A DNA stretch of 51,705 nucleotides from an uncultured Clostridia bacterium (GTDB lineage: Bacteria; Bacillota; Clostridia; Christensenellales; UBA1242): NCBI GenBank assembly GCA_946491735.1, contig CAMLYK010000003.1:1-51705 (forward strand), given 5' to 3'. The notes beneath the pieces were generated by a model that was given only the letters and a program-made list of their open reading frames with translations, made no database searches and was not told the origin of the DNA. The position numbers were made by a program, and so were the translations under genes. Below are positions 32,987 to 42,299 of the stretch, piece by piece. Numbering within the stretch: the first letter of the stretch is position 1; each line of letters opens with the position of its first letter.

Positions 32987-33130
32987 ATATAAATATATTC
33001 AAAAAAATTTTTTTATGTACTCTTATTTTCCTTGTAAATAATTTTATCTATAAATTTGTTCAAATATAGCATGAAATTTTAACAGGTATATATTTTCATC
33101 ATTTTTTATATATTTATATAGGAAATAAAT

Positions 33131-34642
33131 ATGAAATCAATGTTTAAAGCAGTTGCTATAGTTACAGTATTTTCAGTAATAACTCGTATGCTAGGATTCT
33201 TTTTTAGAATTTTTTTGACACGAAAGTTGGGAGCCGAAGGCATAGGATTATTCCAAATGGCAACATCTGTGTTGGGTATTTTTATGACCTTAATATCTAG
33301 TGGACTACCTCTAACCACTGCAAAATTAGTATCAAAATATGAAACCAGAGCGGAACTAAAAAATAGAAACAAAGTGGTCAGTTCCGCGCTCATTATAGCA
33401 CTCGTAATTGCTGTTGTGTCATCACTGGTTGTATATTTGTTAAAATCCGTATGGGGAATCATTTTAACTGACAGTCGTGCAGTGGAATTATTGATTATTT
33501 TGCTACCTTCAATAATTTTTAGTGCAATTTATGCCGTTTTCCGTGGAGCTATGTGGGGTCAAAATGATTATTTCAATTGCGGATTGACTGAATTAATTGA
33601 GCAAATCATCCGTTTTGCTCTTACATTTATCATGCTATTTACTGTCACTGATTATTTTGTTGCAACAAAATACTCTGCAATAGCTTTCAATCTGACATGC
33701 CTACTCTCTGCCCTAATCACAGTATTTATATATTTTAGACGTGGTAAACTTAATTTCAAAAGAGGCGAATACAAAAATGTATTAAAAAGTGCTCTGCCAA
33801 TAACCGGAGTTCGACTTGCCAATTCACTTGTACAACCCCTGACCACCCTTATCATACCAAATATGCTCATTTTGTCTGGATATTCTACCAGTGAAGCAGT
33901 ATCAAGTTTTGGTGTAATTATGGGAATGACTTTCCCTATGCTTTTTGTGCCTATGGCATTGATAGGCAGCATCAGCATGGTTTTGATACCATCCATTAGT
34001 TCAATGATGACAAAAAATCAGTATGAATCAATACAAAATAACGTCACAAAATCCTTGGACGTATCCATATTTATAAGCATGATATTTATACCATTATATC
34101 TGTCGGTTGGTGATCTTATAGGTATAATTTTATACGACAATACTCTATCTGGGATTTTATTGCAACTGTCTGCAGTATGCGTCCTCCCTATCACACTGTG
34201 TAATCTAACTGGAAGTATATTGAACGCTCTGAATATGGAATTAAAATCATTTTTGAATTACATATTTGGTTCAATTGTGCTATTTGTCAGTCTCATCATA
34301 TTTACCCCACTTGTTGGAATAAACTCAATTATAATTGCTTTCTTCCTCTCAATGTTGATGATTACAATGTTGAATATTAGAATGATCAAAAAAGTGGTTC
34401 CAAATTTAAAATTTAATTTGTTTAATTTGATCTTGAAGTATGCTCTGATCATAATCCCTACCAGTTTTTTAGGTCATTTTGTATCAAACATCTGCTTGCA
34501 TGTTTTCAATTATTTCTTGTCTGCCTGCATTGGTGGCGGAATAAGTGTTGTGGCAACATTGATTTTAAGCAAAATGTTTAATTTGTATGATATTTCAAAA
34601 TTAATCAATTTAATTAAGAAAAGACACAAAAATACAACGTAG
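33131..34642 (+). CDS. Polysaccharide biosynthesis / SpoVB-like MOP-superfamily flippase
   Basis: Polytopic; RMLGFFFRIFLTRKLGAEGIGLFQMATSVLGIFMTLISSGLPLTTAKLVSKY typical of the family. Confidence 0.88.
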   Translation: MKSMFKAVAIVTVFSVITRMLGFFFRIFLTRKLGAEGIGLFQMATSVLGIFMTLISSGLPLTTAKLVSKYETRAELKNRNKVVSSALIIALVIAVVSSLVVYLLKSVWGIILTDSRAVELLIILLPSIIFSAIYAVFRGAMWGQNDYFNCGLTELIEQIIRFALTFIMLFTVTDYFVATKYSAIAFNLTCLLSALITVFIYFRRGKLNFKRGEYKNVLKSALPITGVRLANSLVQPLTTLIIPNMLILSGYSTSEAVSSFGVIMGMTFPMLFVPMALIGSISMVLIPSISSMMTKNQYESIQNNVTKSLDVSIFISMIFIPLYLSVGDLIGIILYDNTLSGILLQLSAVCVLPITLCNLTGSILNALNMELKSFLNYIFGSIVLFVSLIIFTPLVGINSIIIAFFLSMLMITMLNIRMIKKVVPNLKFNLFNLILKYALIIIPTSFLGHFVSNICLHVFNYFLSACIGGGISVVATLILSKMFNLYDISKLINLIKKRHKNTT

Positions 34643-34741
34643 CAATTATAATAAATTTTTACTAATCAAATACTAAAAACGATAATTGTTGTTATAAATT
34701 AAATTCAGAATAAATTTGTTTTCAATGAACATACTTATAGT

Positions 34742-35458
34742 ATGTTCGTAATTTTTATAAGAGTTTTAATAATATATATAACCGTTTTAGTGTTCTTAAG
34801 ATTGATGGGAAAACGTCAAATAGGCGAAATGCAACCATATGAAGTTGTTATAACGTTGATTATTGCTGATTTGGCTACTCTACCTATGAGTGATACGAAT
34901 ATACCTTTAATCAACGGTATATTGCCACTAGCAATTTTAGTCCTAATTCACTTTTCCATTACTATTTTGACACGCAAAAATATAAAGATACGAAGATTCA
35001 TGAGCGGTCGACCCGTAATTGTAATCAGTCCAAGAGGTATTGAATACAAAGCATTAAAAGATCTAAATATGAACATTGATGACCTACTTGAATCAATTAG
35101 GCAAGCAAATTATTATAGTTTTGACCAAATATTATATGCAATAATTGAAACGAATGGAAAGATGAGTGTCATACCGACAAGCGATAATAGTCCTGCTACA
35201 GCGCAAGATGTGAACGCCAATAACCCACCTGCCAGACTTCCACATGTGATAATTTCTGATGGCAAACTAATAAAAGAGGAAATGGAACAAATCAAAATTG
35301 ATGAAGACAAGCTAAATAAAATATTAGATTATTTAAAAATTAAAACTATAAAAGAACTAATAATCCTGTCAATTGATAGCGAAGGAAAAACTTATTATCA
35401 AAAAAAGGGAGACAATTTCAAATTAATTAATAATATAAACGAGGAATTACAACAATGA
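34742..35458 (+). CDS. DUF421 / YetF-like membrane protein
   Basis: LRLMGKRQIGEMQPYEVVITLIIADLATLPM and ...DDLLESIRQANYYSFDQILYAIIETNGKMSVIP. Confidence 0.9.
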   Translation: MFVIFIRVLIIYITVLVFLRLMGKRQIGEMQPYEVVITLIIADLATLPMSDTNIPLINGILPLAILVLIHFSITILTRKNIKIRRFMSGRPVIVISPRGIEYKALKDLNMNIDDLLESIRQANYYSFDQILYAIIETNGKMSVIPTSDNSPATAQDVNANNPPARLPHVIISDGKLIKEEMEQIKIDEDKLNKILDYLKIKTIKELIILSIDSEGKTYYQKKGDNFKLINNINEELQQ

Positions 35459-35841
35459 AAGTATGGATACCAATTTTAATTTTATTTTTAGCCGTTACAG
35501 GAGTGTGTATTTGGGATGGGATAAATACACAAAAGATTTTTAACAAACTAGAAAATGACAGTGAAAGAATATATGAAACTCTATTAGTTACAGATATAAC
35601 TGATTCTGATATACAAAATGAAATACTCGAACTAAATGATTATTGGACAGAAAAAATGGATATATTGTGTATATCCATATCTCGAAAAGATTTACAGCCA
35701 GTGTCTGACTATCTACAATATTTGTGTGCATCAATAATAAATGAAAGTCAAGAAGATGCAATAACATATTCTCGCCTGTTGAACTATAATATTGTGGGTC
35801 TAAATCAGACTACTGGGATAAATATTCTTAATTTGTTATAA
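35455..35841 (+). CDS. DUF4363-like protein paired with DUF421
   Basis: Overlaps DUF421 by 4 nt; N-terminal TM plus helical ectodomain, as in known DUF421-DUF4363 pairs. Confidence 0.7.
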   Translation: MKVWIPILILFLAVTGVCIWDGINTQKIFNKLENDSERIYETLLVTDITDSDIQNEILELNDYWTEKMDILCISISRKDLQPVSDYLQYLCASIINESQEDAITYSRLLNYNIVGLNQTTGINILNLL

Positions 35842-35857
35842 AGAAAGTATGATAAAA

Positions 35858-36175
35858 TTATAATAATGTCAAAAAAGTGACAGTACAAACAATGATCATT
35901 ATGATTAAAACAAAGATAAGCGTTGCCACGTCATTGATAGATGACGAAAAATTGAAAATACTTGCCTTAGGAATGCCATTTTCTTTGATATTAGTCAATA
36001 TTTTATTTGTAGCAAGATTGACTTTTGCTATTTCGTTTTTATAAGATTTACCGCTTTTGATACTCTTTGCACGAAAAATCTTTATCATGATTTTTTGTCT
36101 TGACTTTATCTCTTCAATATTTGAATCATATTTCAAATCCATAAAATGATAATATTGTTTTAATTCTTTATCCAT
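35858..36175 (-). CDS. Tail-anchored small protein with degenerate J-like N-terminus (tentative)
   Basis: YYHFMDLKYDSNIEEIKSRQKIMIKIFRAK...KVNLATNKILTN resembles a J-domain without HPD; C-terminal TM VATLIFVLIIMIIVCTVTFLTLL. 5 nt downstream of uvrA. Confidence 0.55.
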   Translation of the reverse strand: MDKELKQYYHFMDLKYDSNIEEIKSRQKIMIKIFRAKSIKSGKSYKNEIAKVNLATNKILTNIKENGIPKASIFNFSSSINDVATLIFVLIIMIIVCTVTFLTLL

Positions 36176-36180
36176 AACCC

Positions 36181-38997
36181 CTACTTTTTCAACATCTTCT
36201 TTAAATACATGCCAGTATAACTTTCTTTCACATTTGCCACTTGTTCAGGTGTGCCAGTGGCAACGACTTTACCGCCACCTTCTCCTCCTTCCGGTCCCAT
36301 ATCGATGATATAGTCAGCAGTTTTGACAATATCAAGATTGTGTTCAATGACTACCACCGTATTGCCATTGCCTACCAATCTTTGAAGAATGTCTACCAAA
36401 CGTTTCACATCGTATGAATGCAAACCAGTTGTTGGCTCGTCTAAAATATAAACTGTATTTCCTGTATCTCGCCTTGTCAATTCGGTCGCCAACTTCAATC
36501 TTTGAGCCTCACCTCCAGAAAGTGTGGTAGCGCTCTGACCTAGTTTAATATATCCTAACCCAACATCAACCAATGTCTGCAATTTACTCTTAATTTGAGG
36601 AAGTGCGTCAAAGAAATTATACGCCTCGTCAATTGTCATTTCAAGCACATCATAAATTGATTTGCCTTTATATTTAACATCTAGAACCTCCCTAGAATAT
36701 CTTTTCCCTCCGCAAACTTCACATGGAACAAAGACATCAGGCATAAAGTACATTCTAAGCCTTTTTACACCATCACCAGAACATGCCTCACATCTGCCGC
36801 CTTCAACATTAAAGCTAAATTTGCCAAGATCAAAGCCCTTTTCTTTTGCTTGTGGAGTGGATGCAAACAACTCTCTTATCTTTGTAAACACGCCAGAATA
36901 TGTCGCTGGATTGCTTCTAGGAGTCCTTCCTATAGGAGTCTGATCGATTTGTATTACCTTATCAATGTCTTCAATGCCTAAAATATACATTAAATTGCTT
37001 TCTTTGTCCCGTCTATTGAGTTTGTTAAATATTGCACGATAAAAGATATCATTTACCAAAGTGGATTTCCCACTACCGCTGACACCTGTAATACAAGTCA
37101 AAACTCCGCGTGGAATTGCGACATCTAAGTCTTCAATATTGTGTTCTCTACACCCAAGCAAGCGTATAAACCCTTTATTTGTCTCTCTTCTAAACTTAGG
37201 TACTTCAATTTTTAATTCGCCTGATAAAAATTTTCCGGTGACAGACCTTGGATTATTCATAAGATCTTGCACACTGCCATATGCGACAACCTCTCCACCG
37301 TGTGTACCCGCATATGGACCAATATCCACAATATAATCAGCCTCTCTAATTGTGTCTTCATCATGTTCTACAACTATCAGAGTATTTCCCAAATCTCGCA
37401 AGTTCTTTAGCGTATCTATCAATCTATCGTTATCTCTTTGATGAAGTCCAATACTTGGTTCATCCAAAATATACAACACACCACTGAGCCCGCTTCCTAT
37501 CTGTGTTGCCAATCTAATGCGCTGTGATTCTCCACCTGACAACGTTCCTGCACGCCTAGAAAGAGTCAGATAAGTAAGTCCAACATTGATCAAAAATGAA
37601 AGTCTAGAACTTATTTCTTTCAAGATACTTTCGGCAATTAATTGATCTGTTTTGCTCAATTTTAATGAACTGATGAAAGTATATAATTTTGTGATTGACA
37701 TATCACACAATTCTGCAATATTTTTTTCATTAATTTTTATAGACAAGGCACTAGGATTAAGACGTTTCCCAAGACATTCAGGACAGGTATCTTCACTCAT
37801 CAGTTTATATATTTCTTCTTTGACATATTCGCTCTGTGATTCTTGAAATCTACGCAACAAATCTGGAATAATTCCCATAAATAGTGCATCTTTTTGTACA
37901 CAATATTGATGCAAATTAGGTGCAATCAATTCTTTATCTCCAGATTCACCATTGATTAAAACATTTCTTGCTTCTTTTGGGATCTTGTAATACGGCATAT
38001 CAAGCGTAAAATTATATTTTTTGCCAAGTTTTTGTAATGCTCGTTTTGTCATGCCAGTTGTATCAATATTAAAGCCCATTACTGCCAATGCGCCCTCATT
38101 GATTGATAATCTATCATTTTTCACAATAGAATTTTCTCCAATTTTGATCACATAACCCAATCCGCCGCATTTTGGACAGGCACCAGCATGATTATTGAAA
38201 CTAAATAAAGTTGGCTCAATATCCGGAATTGAAATACCACAATCAATACAACTGTATTTTACGCTGTATAATTTATCTTCCCCATTATCATTCACAATGA
38301 CCAATCCATCAGACATCTGCAAACACTTCTCTACTGACTCAGTCAATCGTGAAATAATTCCATCCTTTTTCACCAATCTATCTACAATTACATAGATATC
38401 ATGACGTTTGTTTTTATCTAAAACTATTGCATCGTCTAAAGAATATGCCACTTTGTCTACCATTACACGAACAAACCCATCCTTTCTAAGTCCATCTAAT
38501 GTCTTTTCGTGACTACCTTTTTGTGTACGAATAATCGGAGCCATTATAAGTAATTTGTTTCCATCTTCAGTTTCCATAATTTTGTCAACTATCTGGTCAA
38601 TAGTTTGCACAGTAATTGGCTTTCCGCAATTTGGACAATAAGGCTTACCAATGCGTGCAAACAACAAACGTAAATAATCATAAATTTCCGTGATCGTCCC
38701 AACAGTTGATCGCGGATTGTTATTTGTACTTTTTTGATCGATAGAAATTGCAGGGCTCAAACCATCAATGCTCTCTACATCTGGCTTGTTCATCTGACCT
38801 AAAAATTGTCTAGCATAACTAGACAGACTCTCCATATATCTCCTTTGCCCTTCTGCAAATATTGTGTCAAAAGCAAGCGTAGACTTACCACATCCACTCA
38901 CACCAGAAAAAACAACTAATTTATTCTTAGGTATGGTCACATCTACATTCTTTAAGTTATTCTCTTTCGCACCTTTAACAACAATATTTTCTAACAT
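36181..38997 (-). CDS. uvrA: Excinuclease ABC subunit A
   Basis: VFSGVSGCGKSTLAFDTIFAEGQRRYMESLSSYARQF, zinc-finger motifs, two ABC signatures (LSGGESQRIRLA, LSGGEAQRLKLA). Confidence 0.97.
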   Translation of the reverse strand: MLENIVVKGAKENNLKNVDVTIPKNKLVVFSGVSGCGKSTLAFDTIFAEGQRRYMESLSSYARQFLGQMNKPDVESIDGLSPAISIDQKSTNNNPRSTVGTITEIYDYLRLLFARIGKPYCPNCGKPITVQTIDQIVDKIMETEDGNKLLIMAPIIRTQKGSHEKTLDGLRKDGFVRVMVDKVAYSLDDAIVLDKNKRHDIYVIVDRLVKKDGIISRLTESVEKCLQMSDGLVIVNDNGEDKLYSVKYSCIDCGISIPDIEPTLFSFNNHAGACPKCGGLGYVIKIGENSIVKNDRLSINEGALAVMGFNIDTTGMTKRALQKLGKKYNFTLDMPYYKIPKEARNVLINGESGDKELIAPNLHQYCVQKDALFMGIIPDLLRRFQESQSEYVKEEIYKLMSEDTCPECLGKRLNPSALSIKINEKNIAELCDMSITKLYTFISSLKLSKTDQLIAESILKEISSRLSFLINVGLTYLTLSRRAGTLSGGESQRIRLATQIGSGLSGVLYILDEPSIGLHQRDNDRLIDTLKNLRDLGNTLIVVEHDEDTIREADYIVDIGPYAGTHGGEVVAYGSVQDLMNNPRSVTGKFLSGELKIEVPKFRRETNKGFIRLLGCREHNIEDLDVAIPRGVLTCITGVSGSGKSTLVNDIFYRAIFNKLNRRDKESNLMYILGIEDIDKVIQIDQTPIGRTPRSNPATYSGVFTKIRELFASTPQAKEKGFDLGKFSFNVEGGRCEACSGDGVKRLRMYFMPDVFVPCEVCGGKRYSREVLDVKYKGKSIYDVLEMTIDEAYNFFDALPQIKSKLQTLVDVGLGYIKLGQSATTLSGGEAQRLKLATELTRRDTGNTVYILDEPTTGLHSYDVKRLVDILQRLVGNGNTVVVIEHNLDIVKTADYIIDMGPEGGEGGGKVVATGTPEQVANVKESYTGMYLKKMLKK

Positions 38998-39140
38998 ATA
39001 ATCCTCTGTCAATTATCACATTTTATTATATCATATTATTAGTAATTTTTCAAGTATTAAACCAAGATTATGATATAGATAACTTTATCAATTTATAAAT
39101 AAAAGACAAATTGTTAAAAAAAATAAATTAGCAAGAAAAA

Positions 39141-39157
39141 AAGCGACAAAGTCGCTT
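39141..39157 (-). terminator. Terminator of the 39156..39545 gene
   Basis: AAGCGAC-TTT-GTCGCTT then T7 on the minus strand. Confidence 0.75.
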
Positions 39158-39545
39158 AATCTTTTCTAGGTATTGTAATGATCAACAATAGAGCTAAAAC
39201 TCCCACACCAACGGCAACATACATTCCCACTTGATTGAAATAACCATTGCCAATATTGTATAATGAATTGATACTGATTGAAACATTGTCATCATCGTCA
39301 AAGTTGTCATTTTCGCTTAGTAAAACATCATTGCCACTAAGTTTGTAGTAATACTTGGTAATAGTACCCGTAATATCTTCATACGTACAGGTTCCATCCC
39401 AATTAAAGTTATATTTAGTTTCGACCGTCACATTCGCAACCTCCATTGAAGAAACATATTCGCCGAAAGGAAGAATAAAACATGGATAGCCATAACACAA
39501 TACGACAAATGCTACGCACAATATCAATAATATTTTCCTTAACAT
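39156..39545 (-). CDS. Small two-TM membrane protein of unknown function
   Basis: N-terminal TM, short ectodomain, C-terminal TM (VGMYVAVGVGVLALLLIITIP). Confidence 0.6.
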   Translation of the reverse strand: MLRKILLILCVAFVVLCYGYPCFILPFGEYVSSMEVANVTVETKYNFNWDGTCTYEDITGTITKYYYKLSGNDVLLSENDNFDDDDNVSISINSLYNIGNGYFNQVGMYVAVGVGVLALLLIITIPRKD

Positions 39546-39669
39546 AATTAACCTACCTTTTTAATTATACACTTTCATTATATAATATAATCCCTAACTT
39601 GTCAAGATTTATAATAAAAATATGAATATTGTAAATATTTATATAAATCACAGTTTAAAAAGCCAATGC

Positions 39670-39697
39670 TTGACAAAAATAATTATAATTATAAAAT
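39670..39697 (+). promoter_or_regulatory. Putative promoter of the M3 peptidase gene
   Basis: TTGACA (39670-39675), 16 nt, TAAAAT (39692-39697). Confidence 0.55.
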
Positions 39698-39714
39698 ATT
39701 AATAAGGAGAAAAA

Positions 39715-41484
39715 ATGAAGAAAAGAGATCAAATAGAAAATGAATACAAGTGGGATTTATCAAGTTATATTTCAAATTCACAAGAAATCGATGAAATTTT
39801 CAAAAAAATTGAGGATTTAACGAAAATTTTACCAAAATACAAAGGGAAATTGCAAAATCCAGACATTTTATATGAAAGACTGACAAAATATAAAGATGAT
39901 TTTATATCAATAAGCAAATTGGCTCACTATATATCACACATGTTAAATGTGGATTCATCAAACACTGATATAATTGTATTAGAACAAAAATTTTCGAATC
40001 TCTATACAAAATTGAGTGAGGCAAATGCTTATTTTGTACCACAACTGTACGAATTATCGAATGAATATCTTGATTCATTATTAAAGGACAAGAGATTCCA
40101 AAATTTTGACAATCTAATAAACGAAATAATAAAATTAAAACCTCACAAAATTGACGAAAGTACCAATGAATTATTGTCTAAAATGGGCACTTTTTTAGGA
40201 AATAATGAAAATCTCCATAGTATAATTGTAGATTCAGAATTGAAATTTAATGATGTGCTTGACAGTAAAGGAAAAGTGAAAAAATTAGATAATTCAAACT
40301 ATCCAATATATCTAAGAAGCAAAGATCCGGAACTTAGAAAAAATGCTTTTGATTCAAAAATGACCGCTTTTTATCAATTCAATAAAACTTTTGCAGAATT
40401 GTATATAAAAGATATCGAATATGATAAATTTTTATCAAATTTAACTAATTATTCCAATCTTTTAGAAAGCGTTTTGTTAGAAGATGACATACCTAAATCT
40501 GTATTTGATAATATAATAAAATTTACTGAAAAATACATTCCTTTACTGCAAGATTATTGCAAAACAAGAGCAAAGATATCTAAAAATAAAAAATTTGCAT
40601 ACTATGATTTGTTTGAAGATGACAAATCAAATTCAAAAATTTCTTTAGATCAAGCAAAAGAAATAATAAAAAAAGCACTTGCACCACTTGGACAAGATTA
40701 TTTAAACAATCTAGATAGAAAATTACATGATAAATCAATTGATTATTTCCCTAACGAAAACAAAAATTCTGGAGCATATTGTTCACATTGCTACGGTGCA
40801 AATACTGTTGTTTTGACCAATTACATGTATGACTACAATTCAGTTTCTACTCTATGTCACGAATTGGGACATTGCATTAATGCAGAATATTTTTTGAATA
40901 GTCAGCCATATGAAAAAGCGGACATTACGATTTTTGCTGCTGAAATTGCCAGCACAACAAATGAAATTTTATTAAATCAATATATGTTGAAAAATTCAAA
41001 TGAAAGAGATAAAAAATATTTTCTTCGCCATTTCCTTGATAATGTGAGAAGTACAATATTTAGGCAAATTATTTTTACCGAATTTGAATTATTTGCTCAC
41101 AATAATATAGAAAAAGATATTCCAACAACTTACTTGGATTTGAATAAATGTTATTTGGATTTAAACAAAAAATTCTATGGAAAATCCCTTATCATTCCTG
41201 AAAAACTACAATATGAATGGATGTGTGTACCGCATTTTTATTCGCCATACTATGTTTTCACATATGCAACAGGTTTAGTTTGTGCTATCGCCATAGCAGA
41301 TAAAATACTTTCTGATAAAGAATTTTACAAATCATATATATATTTCTTAAAAAATGGTACAAACAAGCCCGCAGTTGAAATTTTAAAGGAAATAGGTATC
41401 GATTTAACCACAGAGCAACCATATGAAACTGCATTTAATTTTATAAAAAGGCAATTAAATAGTTATAAATCACTTTATAAATAA
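39715..41484 (+). CDS. pepF: M3 family oligoendopeptidase F-like metallopeptidase
   Basis: Zinc motif LCHELGHCIN, N-terminal RDQIENEYKWDLSSYI; AAGGAG RBS. Confidence 0.93.
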   Translation: MKKRDQIENEYKWDLSSYISNSQEIDEIFKKIEDLTKILPKYKGKLQNPDILYERLTKYKDDFISISKLAHYISHMLNVDSSNTDIIVLEQKFSNLYTKLSEANAYFVPQLYELSNEYLDSLLKDKRFQNFDNLINEIIKLKPHKIDESTNELLSKMGTFLGNNENLHSIIVDSELKFNDVLDSKGKVKKLDNSNYPIYLRSKDPELRKNAFDSKMTAFYQFNKTFAELYIKDIEYDKFLSNLTNYSNLLESVLLEDDIPKSVFDNIIKFTEKYIPLLQDYCKTRAKISKNKKFAYYDLFEDDKSNSKISLDQAKEIIKKALAPLGQDYLNNLDRKLHDKSIDYFPNENKNSGAYCSHCYGANTVVLTNYMYDYNSVSTLCHELGHCINAEYFLNSQPYEKADITIFAAEIASTTNEILLNQYMLKNSNERDKKYFLRHFLDNVRSTIFRQIIFTEFELFAHNNIEKDIPTTYLDLNKCYLDLNKKFYGKSLIIPEKLQYEWMCVPHFYSPYYVFTYATGLVCAIAIADKILSDKEFYKSYIYFLKNGTNKPAVEILKEIGIDLTTEQPYETAFNFIKRQLNSYKSLYK

Positions 41485-41534
41485 TTTATAAAAGATTGCA
41501 AAAGATAAATATAAATGTTATAATAAAGGATAAT

Positions 41535-41906
41535 ATGCTAGATAAAAAATCAATATCAGTTTTAAAAGCGATGAATAAATTGGCATTAGGTAGTGCATAC
41601 AAAGTAGTCACTACCGATGAAATAATGGCAATTTTGTCGCAAAAATCACAATATGACAATGACAGTTTGAAAGAGATAATTGGTTTTTTAGAAAAACAGG
41701 AATATATTAATATCAAATTTAGTGAAGACAATACTTACTGTTATTCTATTTTGCCAAAAGGAAGCATCTGCATAGAGCAAGCTGATTCGAATTCAAAATC
41801 TCATAAGAGTAAGAACATCAAATTCCTGCCCTATCTATATGTATCTCTAGCGTCATTTATCGGTACAATACTTGCTCTGGTGATATTCTTTGCCTTTGTA
41901 CCATAA
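41535..41906 (+). CDS. Putative winged-helix protein with C-terminal TM (tail-anchored)
   Basis: MLDKKSISVLKAMNKLALGS...TTDEIMAILSQKSQYDNDSLKEIIGFLEKQEYINIKFSEDNTYCYSILPKG then TM. AAAGGA RBS before ATG 41535. Confidence 0.6.
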   Translation: MLDKKSISVLKAMNKLALGSAYKVVTTDEIMAILSQKSQYDNDSLKEIIGFLEKQEYINIKFSEDNTYCYSILPKGSICIEQADSNSKSHKSKNIKFLPYLYVSLASFIGTILALVIFFAFVP

Positions 41907-41930
41907 AAATTTATTTTAATAGGACTATTT

Positions 41931-42290
41931 ATGTTAACGTTTAAAGAAAAATATGTAATGGAATATGTGTTTCAAAAATGTCAAGGCAAAAAGTCTTGTC
42001 TTATTTCGCCAAGAGAGATAATCTCGTTTGCCGCAGATAGATATGTGATCTATCCAGATGAATTAGAAAAAATCATGACAAATTTAAGTTATGATAATTA
42101 TATTGAATTGTTTAAATCTGATAAAAAAGGCAGTCCTGTATTCTGCGTATCATTAAAAATAAAAGGGGAAGGTTTTCATCGCGAACTAACTAATAATAAA
42201 CGAAATTTGCTATTGTTATTAGGTAGAACTTGCATTTTAGCCGTTATTAGTACATTAATCGGTGTATTAATACGATTCATTTTCTTATAG
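41931..42290 (+). CDS. Putative winged-helix protein with C-terminal TM (possible paralog of the preceding gene)
   Basis: Same layout: LTFKEKYVMEYVFQKCQGKKSCLISPREIISFAADRYVIYPDELEKIMTNLSYDNYIEL...SLKIKGEGFHREL then TM; 10 nt upstream of uvrB. Confidence 0.6.
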   Translation: MLTFKEKYVMEYVFQKCQGKKSCLISPREIISFAADRYVIYPDELEKIMTNLSYDNYIELFKSDKKGSPVFCVSLKIKGEGFHRELTNNKRNLLLLLGRTCILAVISTLIGVLIRFIFL

Positions 42291-42299
42291 GAAGCGACT

